Shown in pieces: positions 32,484 through 34,764 of a stretch of DNA of 34,764 bases. A program made the translations under genes and the position numbers. Below the pieces are notes generated by a model. It saw only the letters and a program-made list of their open reading frames with translations. It ran no database searches and was not told the DNA's origin. The number at the start of each line of letters is the position of its first letter. Position 1 is the first letter of the stretch. The stretch covers positions 1-34,764 of the forward strand of contig CAYZFR010000010.1 of assembly GCA_964477875.1 (NCBI GenBank), read 5' to 3'. The DNA comes from Kuafuiihalomonas sp964477875. GTDB lineage: Bacteria > Myxococcota > Kuafuiibacteriia > Kuafuiibacteriales > Kuafuiibacteriaceae.

Positions 32484-34694
32484 ATGGACGCGGAGCCGAT
32501 CCTGGAGGTTCTGCGCCGGCGCGAAGGCCGTTCGCTTTCGCTCGGCGAGCTCATGCGGGCGGCAAGGGTCGTCCCCGAACAGGAGAAAGAGCTCAAGCGC
32601 TGCCTCAAAGAGCTCGTTCGCCGCGGCGCGGTGACCCGAGAGCCCGGGCGGCGCTATCGGCTTCGCCAGGAGCGGATCCGAGGCAGGGTCTTCTTGGACC
32701 CCAAAGGCGGCGCTCACATCGTGCCGGTGGACGGCGGCGGACCGATGCCCCTGCTCTTCGAGGACCACAAGCCCCCCCAGCACCAAGACGTGGTCGACGC
32801 CGAGCTGCTGCTGGTGGGCCGGTCCCGGCGCCGGGTCGCCCACCTGGTGGAGCTGGTCGAACGTCCCAAAGCTCGCCACGTCGGCGTCTTGCGGGAAGAG
32901 CTGGGCGCGAGCTTCGTCGAGCTGGACGCGCCGCCCGGCGCGCCCAAGCACGCGACGACCGAGGTCCTGATCCCGCCCGGCCAGCGAAGCGGCGCCAGCA
33001 CCGGTCAGCTGGTCGAGGTGGAGTTCGAGCCCCAGGACGACGGGCGGAACATGCCCCTCGGTCGGGTCAAGGCGGTGCTGGGCGAGCCCGGTGAACGGGC
33101 TACCGAGCTGCAGCGCCTCATCGTCGAGCACGGGCTCGACCGCCCCTTTCCGGCGGAAGCGGTCAGAGAAGCCGAGGCCTTCGGCGACGCCCCCGCCCCC
33201 AAGGACATCGAAGGCCGGCGAGACGTCCGCAACCTTCCCCTGGTGACGATCGACAGCGAGACGGCCAAGGACTTCGACGACGCGGTGTGTGCCATCCGCC
33301 AAGGCAACCACGACAAGCTCTACGTCGCGATCGCCGACGTCAGCCACTACGTCCGCCTCGGCAAGGCGCTGGACGAGGAAGCCTTCCGTCGCGGAACCTC
33401 CACCTATCTCACCGACCGGGCCATCCCGATGCTGCCCGAGACCCTCTCCAACGGTCTGTGCTCTCTGAACCCCAACGTCGACCGGCTCTGCATGCTGGTC
33501 GAGATGACGGTCGACGATCGGGGTCGCATCACGGAGGCGAGCTTTCATCGAGCGGTGATGCGCTCCCAGGCCCGGCTCACGTACACCCGGGTAGCCGACG
33601 CCCTGGCCGGAAATCCCGACGAGGAGTGCCAAGGCCTGATGCCGGTGCTTCTCAACCTGGCGCGGATCTCCCGCAAGCTCCTCGAGCGGCGCCTACGACG
33701 GGGCTCTGTCGACCTCGATCTCCCGGAGCCCCAAGTCATCTTCGACGAGCGAGGCCTGCCCATCGACACCGTGCGCCGGCCCCGCAACGACGCCCACCGG
33801 GTCATCGAAGACCTGATGATCGCGACCAACGAGGCGGTGGCGCGCCACTTCGAGGAGCTGGGTCGACCGTGCATGTACCGGGTCCACGACCGGCCCGACC
33901 CAGAGCGGCTGGAGAACTTCGCGCGGCTGTGCACCACCCTGGGGGTCAAGGTCGAGCTGAGCGAGGAGCCGACTCCGGCCGAAGTGTCAGGTCTGCTCCA
34001 GCAGCTGAGCGACCATGAGAACGGCCGGGCCTTGCACGGCTTGTTGCTGCGCAGTCTGGCTCAGGCGCGCTACTCGGCCGAGAACAAGGGCCACTTCGGG
34101 CTCGCTTCGAAGGCCTACTTGCACTTTACCTCGCCGATTCGACGCTACCCGGACCTGATCGTTCATCGACTGCTCAAACAGATCATCGACGACCAGGCGA
34201 GCTGGTACACCGAGGCTCGACTGGAGGAGATGGGCGGCACCTGCTCCGACAGCGAGCGAAAGGCGATGCTGGCCGAGCGCGCGAGCCTGGAGCTGGATCG
34301 AACCCTGGTCGCCCGAAAGTTCCTGGGCGAGCGTCTCCCGGCGCGTATCACGGCCATCCAGAACTTTGGCATGTTCGCCTCCGTCCTGGAGCCCTTCATC
34401 GAGGGCTTGATCCCGGTCCAGAGCCTCCCCTCGGACTACTACGAACCCGATCCCTTCAACTCTCAGCTCACCGGGGCCAAGAGCGGCACGAACTTCCGGA
34501 TCGGAGATCCGATCGAGGTCGAAGTGGTGCGGGTGGACGTGTCCAAGCGCCAGGTGGAGCTCCATTGGGTGGCCTCGGCCTCACAGCCCCCTCGCGCCTC
34601 CAAGAGCCGCCCCAAGCCTCGCCCCCGGCCCCGGCGCGACGGCAGCGAGCGAAAGAGCCGCAGCCGCACCAGCGGCCGGCGCAAGAAGAAGTGA
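32484..34694 (+). CDS. rnr: Ribonuclease R
   Basis: The 736-residue 3'-5' exoribonuclease has an N-terminal winged helix (about 1-65), cold-shock-like domains (about 66-200) and an RNB catalytic domain. Four Asp sit in D-S-E-T-A-K-D-F-D-D (257, 263, 265, 266), with further family segments T-Y-L-T-D-R-A-I-P-M-L-P and H-F-T-S-P-I-R-R-Y-P-D. A C-terminal S1 domain (N-F-G-M-F) and a 35-residue basic tail end the protein. It degrades structured RNA. The frame is open far upstream (31926), but that part is antisense-frame shadow of the transporter; the ATG at 32484 gives the normal domain start. Confidence 0.95.
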   Translation: MDAEPILEVLRRREGRSLSLGELMRAARVVPEQEKELKRCLKELVRRGAVTREPGRRYRLRQERIRGRVFLDPKGGAHIVPVDGGGPMPLLFEDHKPPQHQDVVDAELLLVGRSRRRVAHLVELVERPKARHVGVLREELGASFVELDAPPGAPKHATTEVLIPPGQRSGASTGQLVEVEFEPQDDGRNMPLGRVKAVLGEPGERATELQRLIVEHGLDRPFPAEAVREAEAFGDAPAPKDIEGRRDVRNLPLVTIDSETAKDFDDAVCAIRQGNHDKLYVAIADVSHYVRLGKALDEEAFRRGTSTYLTDRAIPMLPETLSNGLCSLNPNVDRLCMLVEMTVDDRGRITEASFHRAVMRSQARLTYTRVADALAGNPDEECQGLMPVLLNLARISRKLLERRLRRGSVDLDLPEPQVIFDERGLPIDTVRRPRNDAHRVIEDLMIATNEAVARHFEELGRPCMYRVHDRPDPERLENFARLCTTLGVKVELSEEPTPAEVSGLLQQLSDHENGRALHGLLLRSLAQARYSAENKGHFGLASKAYLHFTSPIRRYPDLIVHRLLKQIIDDQASWYTEARLEEMGGTCSDSERKAMLAERASLELDRTLVARKFLGERLPARITAIQNFGMFASVLEPFIEGLIPVQSLPSDYYEPDPFNSQLTGAKSGTNFRIGDPIEVEVVRVDVSKRQVELHWVASASQPPRASKSRPKPRPRPRRDGSERKSRSRTSGRRKKK

Positions 34695-34721
34695 TGGAGC
34701 CCGGCGGCGCGGTTCGGTAGC

Positions 34722-34764
34722 GTGGCGCGGGTGAGCGTCGCGACCCGGCTCCGCCCCTTCGGCA
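34722..34764 (+). CDS. Start of a further gene, possibly a PLP aminotransferase (truncated by window)
   Basis: After the rnr stop, GTG codons at 34722 and 34731 open one frame running off the window. The visible residues end T-R-L-R-P-F-G, which resembles the N-terminus of class I/II aminotransferases (typically R-L-x-x-F-G-T-T-I-F). Too little is present for a firm call. Confidence 0.25.
   Translation, partial: MARVSVATRLRPFG

Overview
The window is GC-rich (about two thirds G+C by eye) and densely packed. It reads as chromosomal DNA of a myxobacterium-like organism (Myxococcota or a close relative). The main support is a large secreted protein (17779-20064) whose C-terminus looks like the MYXO-CTERM sorting tail: Gly-Gly-Cys, a hydrophobic stretch, then an Arg cluster. 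Further support comes from a Hanks-type kinase with a long Pro/Ser/Arg linker, the accD-folC pair, a class II photolyase, and a nucleotide-transporter-like protein with HEAT repeats. No rRNA, tRNA, CRISPR array, insertion sequence or phage gene was seen.

Layout. (1) 1-1486: the 5' part of a minus-strand AstE/aspartoacylase-like metallohydrolase, divergent from an alpha/beta hydrolase. (2) 1488-9174: a long minus-strand run with many start/stop overlaps. In transcription order it holds a GT2 glycosyltransferase, accD, folC, an AMIN-domain secreted protein, a TetR regulator, an enoyl-CoA hydratase-like protein, a biotin carboxylase and a Cys-rich lipoprotein. (3) 9182-13131: also minus strand, with an ATP-grasp protein, a class II photolyase, a ParA-type ATPase carrying a duplicated zinc-finger N-terminus, and a ribbon-helix-helix protein overlapping it. 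(4) 13132-13463: the only long intergenic stretch, a divergent promoter region rich in inverted repeats. (5) 13464-17831: a tightly coupled plus-strand operon for a Gld-type ABC system (ATPase, permease, GldG-like auxiliary protein, DUF4340-like protein). (6) 17779-25464: minus strand, with a methylcrotonyl-type carboxyltransferase, a pseudokinase-kinase fusion, a rhodanese-YggX fusion, SixA, and a CARDB/Ig-like MYXO-CTERM protein whose 3' end overlaps the ABC operon antisense. (7) 25530-34764: plus strand, with a leucine-rich protein, an isocitrate dehydrogenase homologue, malate dehydrogenase, a transporter-HEAT fusion, RNase R, and the first codons of a further gene.

How the genes fit together. 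AccD and FolC serve fatty-acid and folate biosynthesis. The TetR/enoyl-CoA hydratase/biotin carboxylase cluster, together with the distant carboxyltransferase at 23929-25464, suggests acyl-CoA (possibly branched-chain) catabolism, with the carboxylase subunits split and no biotin carrier protein in the window. The icd-like and mdh genes form a TCA-cycle pair.

The most unusual items are these. The isocitrate dehydrogenase homologue has lost many canonical substrate, metal and cofactor residues. One polypeptide joins a degenerate kinase domain to an intact one. A zinc-finger ParA is coupled to an RHH protein away from any parB. Iron-trafficking YggX is fused to a rhodanese. The 13.2-13.4 kb control region is nearly symmetric. 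All assignments come from reading the sequence and from remembered family motifs; no database search was run.
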